The translations under genes and the position numbers were made by a program. From Streptomyces sp. CNH099 (GTDB taxonomy: Bacteria; Actinomycetota; Actinomycetes; Streptomycetales; Streptomycetaceae): 64,000 nt of DNA. The DNA lies in assembly GCA_000514715.1 (NCBI GenBank), contig AZWL01000008.1, positions 1-64,000 of the forward strand, in the 5' to 3' direction. The notes below the pieces were generated by a model. The model ran no database searches. It worked only from the letters and a program-made list of their open reading frames with translations, and was not told the DNA's origin. Below are positions 34,660 to 43,036 of this stretch, piece by piece (within the stretch, counting starts at the first letter, position 1; every line of letters begins with the position of its first letter).

Positions 34660-35345
34660 TCCGGGTGCTGCTCGTGGACGACCAGGCCCTCATCCGGGGC
34701 GGGTTCCGGGCGCTGCTCGACGCCGAGGACGACGTCGAGGTGGTCGGCGAGGCCGCCGACGGCGCCGAGGGCGTACGGCTTGCCGCCCGGCACCGGCCGG
34801 ACGTGGCGCTGGTCGACGTGCAGATGCCGGTGCTCGACGGCATCGAGGCGACCCGCAGGATCGCCGCCGACCCCGAACTGGCCGGCGTGCACGTCGTCAT
34901 CCTCACCAACTACGGCGTCGACGAGTACGTCTGGGGTGCGCTGCGGGCGGGGGCGGCGGGGTTCCTCGTCAAGGACATGGAGCCGGAGGACCTGCTGCAC
35001 GGCGTACGGGTCGCCGCCCGCGGCGACGCCCTGCTGTCGCCCGCGCTGACCCGCAAGCTGATCCTGGAGTACGTCTCCCGCCCGGCCGGCGGCGCGCCCG
35101 GCGCGGACGACGCGCTGCGCGACCTCACCCGGCGCGAGCGGGAGGTGGTCACCCTCGTCGGCGGCGGCCTCAGCAACGAGGAGATCGCCGCCCGGCTGCA
35201 CATCAGTCCGATCACCGCCAAGACGCACGTCAGCCGGGCGATGACGAAGCTCGGCGCCCGGGACCGGGCGCAACTCGTCGTGATCGCCTACGAGACGGGC
35301 CTGGTCACCCCGCGCGGACCGGCGGCCGGGCAGCCGTCCGGCTGA
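34656..35345 (+). CDS. NarL/LuxR-family response regulator
   Basis: A 229-residue regulator. The receiver domain has DD near residue 9, phospho-acceptor D54 (VALVDVQMP), T in ILTN, and K in FLVKD. The LuxR HTH is TRREREVVTLVGGGLSNEEI ... ITAKTHVSRAMTKLGARDR. The GTG at 34656 overlaps the kinase stop (GTGA), so the pair is translationally coupled. Targets unknown; this system is unrelated in position to the chaplin-linked one. Confidence 0.93.
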   Translation: MIRVLLVDDQALIRGGFRALLDAEDDVEVVGEAADGAEGVRLAARHRPDVALVDVQMPVLDGIEATRRIAADPELAGVHVVILTNYGVDEYVWGALRAGAAGFLVKDMEPEDLLHGVRVAARGDALLSPALTRKLILEYVSRPAGGAPGADDALRDLTRREREVVTLVGGGLSNEEIAARLHISPITAKTHVSRAMTKLGARDRAQLVVIAYETGLVTPRGPAAGQPSG

Positions 35346-35349
35346 CCGC

Positions 35350-35365
35350 GCCCGGGTACCCGGGC
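35350..35365. repeat. Perfect 16-bp palindrome GCCCGGGTACCCGGGC
   Basis: A continuous palindrome 4 nt after the response-regulator stop. Without a loop it is a poor terminator hairpin. It could be a dimeric protein site or chance in GC-rich DNA. Confidence 0.7.
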
Positions 35366-35426
35366 GGCACCGCGGCGGGACCCGGGGGCGCGGCGTTGTC
35401 GGTGGCAGGCTCTATGCTCTGACCCC

Positions 35427-36539
35427 ATGCTCGAAGACCGCGCGGCGCACCTGAATCCCCGTCAAGTCGCGCAGCAGCAACCGCTTCCGGGCACCGATCC
35501 GGAGGCACCGCAGCCGCCCCTCCCGCTGCCCGCGCCGGCCGACCCGGACACCCGCTGGCCCGCCGACTACCCCGAGGCGTACGCCGTGGTCGACGTCGAG
35601 ACCACCGGGCTGCGCTCCGACGACCGCATCGTCTCCGCCGCCGTCTACCGCCTGGACGCCCGCGGTGAGGTCGAGGACAGCTGGTACACGCTGGTCAACC
35701 CGCAGCGCGACCCCGGCCCCGTGTGGATCCACGGCCTGACCCGCGAGATGCTCGCCGACGCCCCGCTCTTCCCGGACATCGCCGGGGAGTTCGCGGCCCG
35801 GCTGGAGGGCCGGGTGCTCGTCGCGCACAACGCGGTCTTCGACTGGATGATGATCGCCCGCGAGTACGCCCGCGCCGGGCTGGCCGCCCCGGTGCGCCGC
35901 CGGCTGTGCACCATCGCGCTCGCCCGGCAGCTGCGGCTGTCGCTGCCCAACGCCCGGCTGGCGTCGCTGGCGGCCCACTTCGGCGTCGCCCAGCGCAGGG
36001 CGCACGACGCCGAGGACGACGCCCGTGTCCTCGCCGAGGTCTTCCGCCCCAGCCTGCGGCAGGCCGCCGCGGCCGGCGCCCCGCTGCCGCTGCTGGCCTG
36101 CCAGCCGCTGACGGAGTGGCCGGAGCAGGCGCCCGCCGGGGACGCCGGCGGCGGCCGTTCGCCGGGCGGGCACGGCGCGTACCAGTGGCGCACCTGGCGG
36201 CCGAACCGCCGGCTGCCCCCGTCCCCGTACCCCAACCCGGGGCGGTACGTGCGCGGCGGGCGGCTCAAGCAGGGCATGCGGGTGGCGTTCTCCGGCGACA
36301 CGTCGGTGGACCGCAGCCTGCTGGAGGACCGGGCGGTCGAGGCGGGGCTGCACGTCGCGGGCAGCGTCTCGCGCTACACGAGCCTGCTCGTCACCAACGA
36401 CCCGGGCGCGCCGACGAGCAAGGTGACCCGGGCCGCGGCACACGGCACCCCGGTGGTCGACGAGGCCGCCTTCCTGCACCTCATGCGGGACGTCGAGCCG
36501 GCGGACGCGCCGCCGGAGGGCGCCGGGGGGCGGGGGTAG
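35427..36539 (+). CDS. DEDDh 3'-5' exonuclease with C-terminal BRCT domain
   Basis: A 370-residue protein. The DnaQ-like exonuclease (about residues 50-215) has VVDVETTGL (Asp and Glu), VAHNAVFDWMM (Asp), and QRRAHDAEDDARVLAEVF (His-x4-Asp), giving all DEDDh residues. A Pro-rich linker is followed by a BRCT-like domain (GMRVAFSGDTSVDRSLLEDR, KVTRAAAHGTPVVDEAAFL). This resembles the epsilon-subunit-like exonucleases of actinobacteria, probably in DNA repair. TATGCT lies 8 nt before the ATG and no Shine-Dalgarno is seen, so likely leaderless. Confidence 0.91.
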   Translation: MLEDRAAHLNPRQVAQQQPLPGTDPEAPQPPLPLPAPADPDTRWPADYPEAYAVVDVETTGLRSDDRIVSAAVYRLDARGEVEDSWYTLVNPQRDPGPVWIHGLTREMLADAPLFPDIAGEFAARLEGRVLVAHNAVFDWMMIAREYARAGLAAPVRRRLCTIALARQLRLSLPNARLASLAAHFGVAQRRAHDAEDDARVLAEVFRPSLRQAAAAGAPLPLLACQPLTEWPEQAPAGDAGGGRSPGGHGAYQWRTWRPNRRLPPSPYPNPGRYVRGGRLKQGMRVAFSGDTSVDRSLLEDRAVEAGLHVAGSVSRYTSLLVTNDPGAPTSKVTRAAAHGTPVVDEAAFLHLMRDVEPADAPPEGAGGRG

Positions 36540-36594
36540 CGCACCCCGCCGGGGTCCCGTCGGGCGGCGGGGTGCCGGGGAGTACGGTCAAGGG

Positions 36595-37518
36595 GTGTAC
36601 CGCTTCCTGTTGTCCCGCCAGTGGGTGCTCGTCACCCTGGTGGCCGTCCTGCTCATCCCGGTGATGATCCAGCTCGGCTTCTGGCAGCTGCACCGCCACC
36701 AGGACCGGGTCGCGCGCAACGACCTCGTCGCCCGGAACCTCCGGGCCGAGCCGGTCCCGGTGGAGCAGCTCGCGCGGGAGGGGCGCGGGGTCCCGCGCGA
36801 GGACACCTGGCGCCGGGTCACCGCCACCGGTTCGTACGAGCCGGCGGAGGAGGTCGTCGTACGGCAGCGGCTGGGCGCCGACGACAAGCAGGGCTACTTC
36901 GTCCTCACCCCGCTCCGCCTCGCCGACGGCGCCGCCGTCCTCGTCAACCGCGGCTGGGTGCCCGCGGGCGCCGACCTCACCAGCTTCCCCGAGGTGCCGC
37001 CCCCGCCCGCCGGCGAGGTCACCGTCACCGGCCGGCTCCGCCCGGACGAGACGACGGACAGCGGCATCCGCGACAAGGCGGGGCTGCCCGACCGCCAGGT
37101 GATGCTGATCAACAGCAGGCACCAGGCGGCCGACGGGCTGCCCGGCCCGGTGCTCGGGGGCTTCGTCGAGCTGACCGCCACCGAGCCGCGGCCCGCCGGA
37201 AAGCAGCCGGAGCCGGTCGGCGAGCCGGACCACAGCAGCATCGGGGTGCACATCGCGTACGCCGTCCAGTGGTGGATCTTCGCGGCGGCGGTGCCGCTCG
37301 GCTGGTGGATTCTCGTACGCCGGGAGCGCCGCGACCGCGCGGCCGCGGCGGCCAAGGCCGCGCAGACGGCGCAGTCGGCGCAGCCGACGCAGCCGGAGGA
37401 GGCGGACGGGCCCGCCGCGGCCGGGACGGCGACGACCGCGGAGGGCGCGGAAAAGCCGGCCGCGGACGACGAGCGTGCCCCATCCCTGGCGCCCGCCGAG
37501 CAGATGGCGGCAGACTGA
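36595..37518 (+). CDS. SURF1-family cytochrome oxidase biogenesis protein
   Basis: A 307-residue protein with the SURF1 layout: an N-terminal helix (about 7-27), an extracytoplasmic domain starting LGFWQLHRHQDR with VTATGSYEP, VLVNRGWVP and VTVTGRLRP, and a second helix (about 218-240: HIAYAVQWWIFAAAVPLGWW). A disordered Ala/Glu tail is added. SURF1 helps insert haem a into cytochrome oxidase. TACGGT lies 6 nt before the GTG, so probably leaderless. The next gene starts 5 nt after the stop. Confidence 0.9.
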   Translation: MYRFLLSRQWVLVTLVAVLLIPVMIQLGFWQLHRHQDRVARNDLVARNLRAEPVPVEQLAREGRGVPREDTWRRVTATGSYEPAEEVVVRQRLGADDKQGYFVLTPLRLADGAAVLVNRGWVPAGADLTSFPEVPPPPAGEVTVTGRLRPDETTDSGIRDKAGLPDRQVMLINSRHQAADGLPGPVLGGFVELTATEPRPAGKQPEPVGEPDHSSIGVHIAYAVQWWIFAAAVPLGWWILVRRERRDRAAAAAKAAQTAQSAQPTQPEEADGPAAAGTATTAEGAEKPAADDERAPSLAPAEQMAAD

Positions 37519-37523
37519 CCCCC

Positions 37524-38279
37524 ATGGATCTTGGACTCAACGACCGCGCCTACGTCGTGACCGGAGGCTCTCGCGGCCTCGGTCTCGCCGTCGCCGAGCA
37601 GCTGCTCGCCGAGGGCGCGAAGGTGGTGCTCAGCGGGCGCGACAAGGACCGCGTGACGAGCGCCGCCGCCGCACTCGGCGAGTCCGCCGTCGGCGTCCCC
37701 GCCGACAACGCGGACCCGGCCACCCCGGACCGGCTCATCGCCGCGGCCCGGGAGCACTTCGGCCGTTTCGACGGCGTGCTCATCAGCGTCGGCGGCCCGC
37801 CCGCCGGCAACGCCACCGCCAACACCGACGCCGAGTGGGAGACGGCGTTCGACACCGTCTTCCTCGGCGCCGTGCGGATGGCCAGGACGGCCGCCGGCGA
37901 GCTGGAGGCGGGCGGGGTCGTCGGCTTCGTGCTCTCCGGCTCCGTCCACGAGCCGATCCCGGGGCTCACCGTCTCCAACGGGCTGCGCCCCGGGCTCGCC
38001 GGGTACGCCAAGTCCCTCGCCGACGACCTCGGGCCCCGCGGCGTGCGGGTCGTGGGGCTGCTGCCGGCGCGGATCGACACCGACCGGGCCCGCGAGCTGG
38101 ACGCGCTGTCCGGCGACGCGGCGGCGGCGCGGGCGCGCACGGAGGCGAAGATCCCGCTCGGCCGCTACGGCACGCCGGAGGAGTTCGGCCGCACGGCGGC
38201 GTTCCTGCTGTCGCCGGCGGCGTCGTATCTGACCGGGGTCATGCTGCCGATCGACGGCGGCATGCGGCGGAGCATCTGA
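37524..38279 (+). CDS. Short-chain dehydrogenase/reductase without a canonical YxxxK
   Basis: A 251-residue SDR with a good nucleotide site (VTGGSRGLG), SVGG in place of NNAG, Ser in FVLSGSV, and a normal C-terminus (LGRYGTPEEFGRTAAFLLSP, IDGGMRR). Where YxxxK is expected the sequence reads GLAGYAKSLADDL, so Tyr is not followed by Lys at +4 (Lys is at +2). My recollection is that streptomycete homologues share this layout. Catalysis is therefore uncertain. It is likely co-transcribed with the SURF1 gene. Confidence 0.85.
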   Translation: MDLGLNDRAYVVTGGSRGLGLAVAEQLLAEGAKVVLSGRDKDRVTSAAAALGESAVGVPADNADPATPDRLIAAAREHFGRFDGVLISVGGPPAGNATANTDAEWETAFDTVFLGAVRMARTAAGELEAGGVVGFVLSGSVHEPIPGLTVSNGLRPGLAGYAKSLADDLGPRGVRVVGLLPARIDTDRARELDALSGDAAAARARTEAKIPLGRYGTPEEFGRTAAFLLSPAASYLTGVMLPIDGGMRRSI

Positions 38280-38330
38280 GCGGCGCGGGCGGCCGGACGG
38301 CGGGCACGGGCGCGGGGGCGCCGGCGGGTG

Positions 38331-39056
38331 TCAGGAGACGCGCTCCGCACGGTGCTTGGCCGAGCGGAACCGGATCTCCGCGGGCAGCCGCGCCAGGCCC
38401 ACCGACGCGCGGGCCGGGGCGAGCGCCCGCTCCTCGATGTGGTCCACCGCCGCCGCGGGATGGGCGCCGGGGCCCAGCAGCACCCCGAAGCTGGCGCGGG
38501 GCGCGGTGCGGCGGCCGGTCAGGGTGACGCGGGCCCGTTCCACGCCCTCCAGGGCGCCCGCCTCCTCCGCGAGCACCTCCTCCAGCGCGGAGCCGCGCAG
38601 CAGGGCCAGCGGGGCGGCCGGCAGCGTGAGCGTGGCGGGACCGTCGGACCCGGCGCCGCCGGGGTCCGTACCCGGGGCCGGGGCGGGGTCCGTACCGGTG
38701 GCCCAGTCCCCGCCCGCGCCGCCGTCCGCACCGGACGGGCCCGCGGCGGGCGGCGCGCCGCCGCCGGTGTCGACGACGACCTCGCCGAGCCGGGCGCGGC
38801 GCAGCTGGGCGATCAGCCACCAGCCGCACAGGACCACGAGCAGCGACAGCCCGCCGATCACCGTCGGCCACCACCAGCCCGCGTCCCGCCAGCGCAGCCG
38901 CGTGCCGCGGCTCAGCAGCACGTCGTCGGGGCCGTCGGCGTACGGCGCGAAGCCCGGCCGCGGCAGGTCGAGCCCGGCGACGAGGACGGCGACCCCGGCC
39001 GCGGCGACCGCGACGCCGGTGAGGCCGAGCAGGATCCGGTTGACCACACGCAGCAT
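38331..39056 (-). CDS. AmaP-like membrane anchor of the Asp23 operon
   Basis: A 241-residue protein with two N-terminal membrane helices (ILLGLTGVAVAAAGVAVLVA; PTVIGGLSLLVVLCGWWLIA), a Gly/Pro-rich linker, and a cytoplasmic Asp23-like domain (ERARVTLTGRRTAPRASFGV). This matches AmaP, which in Staphylococcus tethers Asp23 to the membrane. The ATG at 39056 has AAGGGG at 9 nt; an alternative GTG at 39065 overlaps the previous stop (GTGA). Last gene of the operon. Confidence 0.82.
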   Translation of the reverse strand: MLRVVNRILLGLTGVAVAAAGVAVLVAGLDLPRPGFAPYADGPDDVLLSRGTRLRWRDAGWWWPTVIGGLSLLVVLCGWWLIAQLRRARLGEVVVDTGGGAPPAAGPSGADGGAGGDWATGTDPAPAPGTDPGGAGSDGPATLTLPAAPLALLRGSALEEVLAEEAGALEGVERARVTLTGRRTAPRASFGVLLGPGAHPAAAVDHIEERALAPARASVGLARLPAEIRFRSAKHRAERVS

Positions 39057-39061
39057 CGTGC

Positions 39062-39742
39062 TCACCCCTTCGCCGGCGGCCGGCGTACGTGCACGGACAG
39101 CTCCGGCGTGCGGGCGAGGCCGAGTTCGCGGATGCCCTCGCCCAGCACCGCGGCGAGGTCGGCGCGTACGTCGTCCAGCTCGCGGAAGTGGGCCTCGGCG
39201 CGGGCACCGACCCGGTGGCGGCCCACCGTGACCCGCACCGAGCGCACCCCGGAGATCTGCATCGCCCGGTCGCGCAGCACGACCGCCGCCGCCCGCCGGT
39301 CGAGCCCGGCGCGCAGGTCCGGCGAGGCGTGCCGCATCGGCAGCACGCCGCGCAGCCCCGGCGTGACGGCCAGGAGCACCAGCAGGGCGCCGAGCAGCAC
39401 GGCCAGGCCGGCGGCGGAGAGCACCCAGGGGTCGTCGAGCGGGCGGGCGGCCAGTTCGTCGGCGACGCGGCGCCGCCAGCGCATCGCGGGCCGCTCGGTG
39501 CGTACGGCGACGATGTCGTAGAGCAGCAGCCCGATGCCCGCGGTGGCCGCGGCGGCGGTGAGCGTGGCGGGCACGCGGCGTACGGACCAGAAGCGCTCCG
39601 CCGCGTCGCCGGGCCCGCCGCCCGCGCCGCCCGGGCCGGCCGGCCCGGCCGCGTACCCGGACGCCGACGTGCTCTGCCGCCACTCACTCGGCTCCGCGGA
39701 CGCGCCGCCCGCGGCCCACGACTTCGTCTCCCCGGCGCTCAT
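39062..39742 (-). CDS. DUF6286-type membrane protein of the Asp23 operon
   Basis: A 226-residue protein: a disordered Gly/Pro N-terminus, two hydrophobic helices (ATLTAAAATAGIGLLLYDIV; VLSAAGLAVLLGALLVLLAV), then a basic domain (RSVRVTVGRHRVGARAEAHF). The fold resembles AmaP-type anchors. The ATG overlaps the stop of the upstream Asp23 gene (ATGA). Function inferred only from the operon. Confidence 0.78.
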   Translation of the reverse strand: MSAGETKSWAAGGASAEPSEWRQSTSASGYAAGPAGPGGAGGGPGDAAERFWSVRRVPATLTAAAATAGIGLLLYDIVAVRTERPAMRWRRRVADELAARPLDDPWVLSAAGLAVLLGALLVLLAVTPGLRGVLPMRHASPDLRAGLDRRAAAVVLRDRAMQISGVRSVRVTVGRHRVGARAEAHFRELDDVRADLAAVLGEGIRELGLARTPELSVHVRRPPAKG

Positions 39743-40149
39743 CGCACCCTCCCCCGCGGCGCGTCCGGCCGCTCCGTGGCGTGCAGCCGCTCGACGTCCA
39801 CGGCCACCTCCGGCACCTCAAGCCCGACCAGGGCCCTTACCCGCTCGGTGACGGCCCGGCCCACGGCGCGGCACTGGGCGCCGAGGTCGGACGGGAAGCC
39901 CAGGTGGACGCCGACGCGGACGCGGACGGTGTCGCCGTGGACGACGACCGCGGCGTGCGCGGCGTCCGTGCCGGGCGCGCCGAGCAGCGCCTCACGGGCC
40001 GCCTGGGAGGCGATCTTCGCGATGACGCGGTCCTCGATCCGGGTCGCGCCCCGCTCTCCCGCGGGTACGGCGGCCTCGGCCGCCCCGGCGGCATCCGCCC
40101 GGTCGGCCGCTGCCGTGCGTTCCGGGTGCTCGCTCGCGACGGGCGCCAC
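39739..40149 (-). CDS. Asp23/Gls24-family envelope stress protein (copy 2)
   Basis: A 136-residue Asp23/Gls24 homologue: RIEDRVIAKIASQAAREALL, then VVVHGDTVRVRVGVHLGFPS, and VGRAVTERVRALVGLEVPEV. This has the strand pattern of the family, though shorter than usual. The GTG at 40149 is 3 nt after the stop of the small membrane gene. It probably oligomerises on the inner membrane face through the anchors encoded downstream. Confidence 0.85.
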   Translation of the reverse strand: MAPVASEHPERTAAADRADAAGAAEAAVPAGERGATRIEDRVIAKIASQAAREALLGAPGTDAAHAAVVVHGDTVRVRVGVHLGFPSDLGAQCRAVGRAVTERVRALVGLEVPEVAVDVERLHATERPDAPRGRVR

Positions 40150-40152
40150 CGG

Positions 40153-40347
40153 TCACCGCCGCCGGTCGTCGCGCTCGCCCGGCCGGCGGAAGAAGTCCCC
40201 CGGCTCCAGGTCGCCGTCCAGCACCCGGCCGACGACGAAGCCGATCGCGCCGAGCGCCGCCACCAGCAGGAACGCGCCGAACCCGCCGAAGTAGCCGGCG
40301 AAGCCCAGCGCCATGCCGGCCAGCAGGCCGACCACTGCCATGCTCAT
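40153..40347 (-). CDS. Small DUF2273-like membrane protein
   Basis: A 64-residue protein with two Gly-rich hydrophobic helices (VVGLLAGMALGFAGYFGGFG; LVAALGAIGFVVGRVLDG) and a basic C-terminus (FFRRPGERDDRRR). The size and pattern match the DUF2273 proteins found in Asp23 operons. The ATG at 40347 has GGAAGG at 8 nt; a GTG at 40356 is too close to it. Confidence 0.78.
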   Translation of the reverse strand: MSMAVVGLLAGMALGFAGYFGGFGAFLLVAALGAIGFVVGRVLDGDLEPGDFFRRPGERDDRRR

Positions 40348-40393
40348 CGCACGCACCTTCCCGAAGCTCCGGGGCGGACCGCCCGCCCCGCCG

Positions 40394-40879
40394 TCACTGC
40401 AGCCGCGGCTGCTCGGCCCCCTCGTCCTCGTCGTCGGGCAGCTTCACGTCGGTCACCGCGATGTTGACCTCGACCACTTCGAGGCCCGTCATCCGCTCGA
40501 CGGCGGAGATGACATTCTCCCTTACGGCGCGGGCGAGTTCGGTGATGGAGACCCCGTAGTCGACGACGATCTCCAGGTCGAGCGCCGTCTGCACCTCGCC
40601 GACCTCGGCCCGGACGCCGACCGGCGACCGGGCGGTGCCGGGCACGCGGTCGCGTACGGCGCCCGCGGCGCGGGCGAGCCCGCTGCCCATGGCGTGCACG
40701 CCGACGACGCCGCGCGCGGCCAGGCCCGCGATCTTCTCGACCACGCCGTCGGCGATGGTCGTCCGCCCCCGCGTCGCCGGATCACCGGTGCCGCGCCGCG
40801 TGCCCAGCACCTTCGGCGGGGCCGGCGCCGGCTCCCGCGTGGCCTCCCTGACCGTCGACTCGCTGCTCACCGTCTCCAT
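40394..40879 (-). CDS. Asp23/Gls24-family envelope stress protein (copy 1)
   Basis: A 161-residue protein and the best Asp23 match of the cluster: TTIADGVVEKIAGLAARGVV, GVHAMGSGLARAAGAVRDRV, VRAEVGEVQTALDLEIVVDY, VRENVISAVERMTGLEVVEV, NIAVTDVKLPDDED. First gene of a five-gene operon. Its ATG at 40879 has AGGAAGG upstream. Asp23 proteins are abundant, membrane-associated and induced by alkaline or envelope stress in Firmicutes. Confidence 0.92.
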   Translation of the reverse strand: METVSSESTVREATREPAPAPPKVLGTRRGTGDPATRGRTTIADGVVEKIAGLAARGVVGVHAMGSGLARAAGAVRDRVPGTARSPVGVRAEVGEVQTALDLEIVVDYGVSITELARAVRENVISAVERMTGLEVVEVNIAVTDVKLPDDEDEGAEQPRLQ

Positions 40880-41021
40880 CCTTCCTCGTGCATGCGCCGC
40901 GCGCTCTTTCGCCCCCCACTATCCGTCCCCTGCCCGGGGTGGGCCAGGGGAATGCGACAGCCGGCCCACCGGAGGTCGGCGATCGGGTGGCGGACGGCGC
41001 GGGTGGGGGAGGATGGGGCGC

Positions 41022-42017
41022 ATGACGGCGGGCAGCTGGGAGCAGGCGGTGCGCGAGCAGGTGGGGCTCGGCAGGCTGCTGCCCCTGGGCGCGGCGGCGG
41101 ACGGGGCGTGGATCGCGGAGCGCGCGGCGGCCGGTGTGCTGCGGCACGCGGCCGCGGAGGTGCGCGGGGCCCGGGTGACGGCCCTGCGGGTGGGCCTCGC
41201 GGAGGGCGCCGGGGGCGGGGCTGGGCCGACGGAGCAGGAGCACGACGCGGAGAGTGCTGACGACGGGGCGGGGACGGCGGGGGCGGTGCACGACGCGGAA
41301 GCCGCCGCGGACGGGGCGGGGCCGGAGCGCGATGCGGAGGACGCGGGGATGGCGGGCGGCGCCGGCGCGGGGCGGGGGGATGCGGCCGGGGCCGGGTCTC
41401 GCGCCGATCCCGTACGCGGTGGAGGTGTCGCGGCGTCGCCGGGAGCCGACGTTCGGTACCTCGGCGAGCGGGGCCGGGACGGGGCGGAGGCCGGGCGGAG
41501 GCCGGCGGCGGGGCCGCCGCCGGTGAGCGCCCTGCCGTACGGGGAGTTGCGGATCGCGGCGGAGTGCGACGCCGCGACGGACCGGCCGATGACCGCCACC
41601 GCCGACGCGCTGCGGGAGGCGCTGCGGCGGGGCGCAGAGGCGCGTCTGGGGCTGCGCGTGGCGGCGGTCGACATCCACGTCGCCGGGCTGCTGGAAGCCC
41701 CGCAGAACGACGCTGAGGCGGACGGCACGGACGCCACGGCGGCGCCCCGGCCCGGCCACGGCGCCCCGCCGGTCCCGCCGGGTCCGCCCGCGCCCGGCGG
41801 CCTGGCCGGCGGCCGGCCCGCCGGCGCCCCGGACGTGCCCGGGCTGCTCGACGCCGACGTCCGCACGGACGGCGGCCACACCGAGGTACGGGCCGTCACC
41901 GACGCCGGGTACCGCGCGCTCGACGTCGCCGTCGACGTACGCGCCCGTATCGCCGCGGCGACACCGGCGACGCCCCCCGCCGCGACCGTCACGGTCCTCA
42001 TCACCGACATCCGCTGA
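41022..42017 (+). CDS. Divergent companion of the Asp23 operon, low-complexity protein
   Basis: A 331-residue protein. A conserved N-terminal block (WEQAVREQVGLGRLLPLGAA, AWIAERAAAGVLRHAA) and C-terminal Asp23-like strands (LRIAAECDAATDRPMTATAD; AVDIHVAGLLEAP; VTVLITDIR) are separated by long Ala/Gly/Asp- and Pro-rich segments. Streptomycete homologues are sometimes called nucleopolyhedrovirus P10 family, an uninformative name. The ATG at 41022 has GGAGG at 9 nt. Its position and strand pattern suggest an Asp23-related partner; that is inference. Confidence 0.72.
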   Translation: MTAGSWEQAVREQVGLGRLLPLGAAADGAWIAERAAAGVLRHAAAEVRGARVTALRVGLAEGAGGGAGPTEQEHDAESADDGAGTAGAVHDAEAAADGAGPERDAEDAGMAGGAGAGRGDAAGAGSRADPVRGGGVAASPGADVRYLGERGRDGAEAGRRPAAGPPPVSALPYGELRIAAECDAATDRPMTATADALREALRRGAEARLGLRVAAVDIHVAGLLEAPQNDAEADGTDATAAPRPGHGAPPVPPGPPAPGGLAGGRPAGAPDVPGLLDADVRTDGGHTEVRAVTDAGYRALDVAVDVRARIAAATPATPPAATVTVLITDIR

Positions 42018-42073
42018 CGGTACGGCCGGCGGTCGGCCTCCCCGAGCGGACCGTGTCACGGTCCTCATCACCG
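41989..42073. repeat. Direct repeat of the gene's 3' end
   Basis: TCACGGTCCTCATCACCG occurs at 41989-42006, inside the last codons of the preceding gene, and again at 42056-42073 beyond its stop. Each copy is followed within 3 nt by TCCGCT. This looks like a small duplication that left a copy of the C-terminus downstream. Confidence 0.7.
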
Positions 42074-42152
42074 GCGTCCGCTCCCCGGCCGCGACCGCAC
42101 CCGCCCGTCACGACCACCCCGGCTCCCGGTCCCCGGCTCGGCCGGGCCCCCG

Positions 42153-42944
42153 CTACTCCCCCAGTCCCGCCAGGTCCCGCAGCCTGCGGCCCTGTGCCGC
42201 GCGCTCCGCCGCCCGCTGCTCGTCGTCCGTCCGGCCCGCGGCCTCCCGCAGCAGCGCCTTCGTCTCGATCACCGCGTCGCGCGGCGCCGCCAGCAGCGCC
42301 GCCGCCAGGTCCCCGGCCGCCGCGCGCAGCTCCGCCGCCGGGACGACGAGGTTCGCCAGGCCCGCCCGCTCGGCCTCCTCCGCGTGCACGAACCGTCCGG
42401 TGACGCACATCTCCAACGCGCGTGCATATCCGACGAGTTGAACGAGCGGGCGGGTTCCGGCGAGATCGGGCACCAGTCCGAGCGAGGTCTCCCGCATCGC
42501 GAACTGCGCGTCGTCCGCGCACACCCTCAGGTCGCAGCCGAGCGCCAGCTGAAAACCCGCGCCAATCGCATGTCCCTGCACCGCCGCGAGGGAAACGATG
42601 TCATTCCGCCGCCACCAGGTGAACACCTCCTGGTATTCGGCGATGACGGCGTCGAGGTCGCCGTCGGAATAGCGGGCCAGCTCAAGGAATGACGGCTCGT
42701 CCGGAAAGCCGTCGGGGGTGAATGCCTGCCGGTCGAGGCCGGCGGAGAAGGATTTGCCCTCGGCGCGCAGGACCACCACGCGGACGCTGCCGGGGAGTTC
42801 CCGCCCCGCGGCGGCGAGCGCCCGCCACATGGCGGGCGACTGCGCGTTGCGCCGTTCGGGGCGGTCGAGGGTCACCGTGGCCAGCGATCCGTCCTCGCCC
42901 TCCAGGGCGAGCCGTACGCCGTCTCTGTTCAGCAGCTCTGTCAT
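42153..42944 (-). CDS. Enoyl-CoA hydratase/isomerase family protein
   Basis: A 263-residue crotonase-fold protein: LATVTLDRPERRNAQSPAMW, VVLRAEGKSFSAGLDRQAF (oxyanion loop), HAIGAGFQLALGCDLRV (second oxyanion Gly), FAMRETSLGLVPDLAGTRPL. The usual catalytic Glu positions are not clearly conserved, so the reaction is uncertain. The ATG at 42944 is preceded by TACTGT (minus strand, 42957-42952) at 7 nt and no Shine-Dalgarno, so likely leaderless. Confidence 0.88.
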   Translation of the reverse strand: MTELLNRDGVRLALEGEDGSLATVTLDRPERRNAQSPAMWRALAAAGRELPGSVRVVVLRAEGKSFSAGLDRQAFTPDGFPDEPSFLELARYSDGDLDAVIAEYQEVFTWWRRNDIVSLAAVQGHAIGAGFQLALGCDLRVCADDAQFAMRETSLGLVPDLAGTRPLVQLVGYARALEMCVTGRFVHAEEAERAGLANLVVPAAELRAAAGDLAAALLAAPRDAVIETKALLREAAGRTDDEQRAAERAAQGRRLRDLAGLGE

Positions 42945-43036
42945 ATACCGAACAGTAACCACCCGGCCGGTCCGACGGACCGGCCGGGTGCCCGCGCGGG
43001 GCCGGGGCGCCGGTCACGGCAGCCGCGGCAGTCCCG

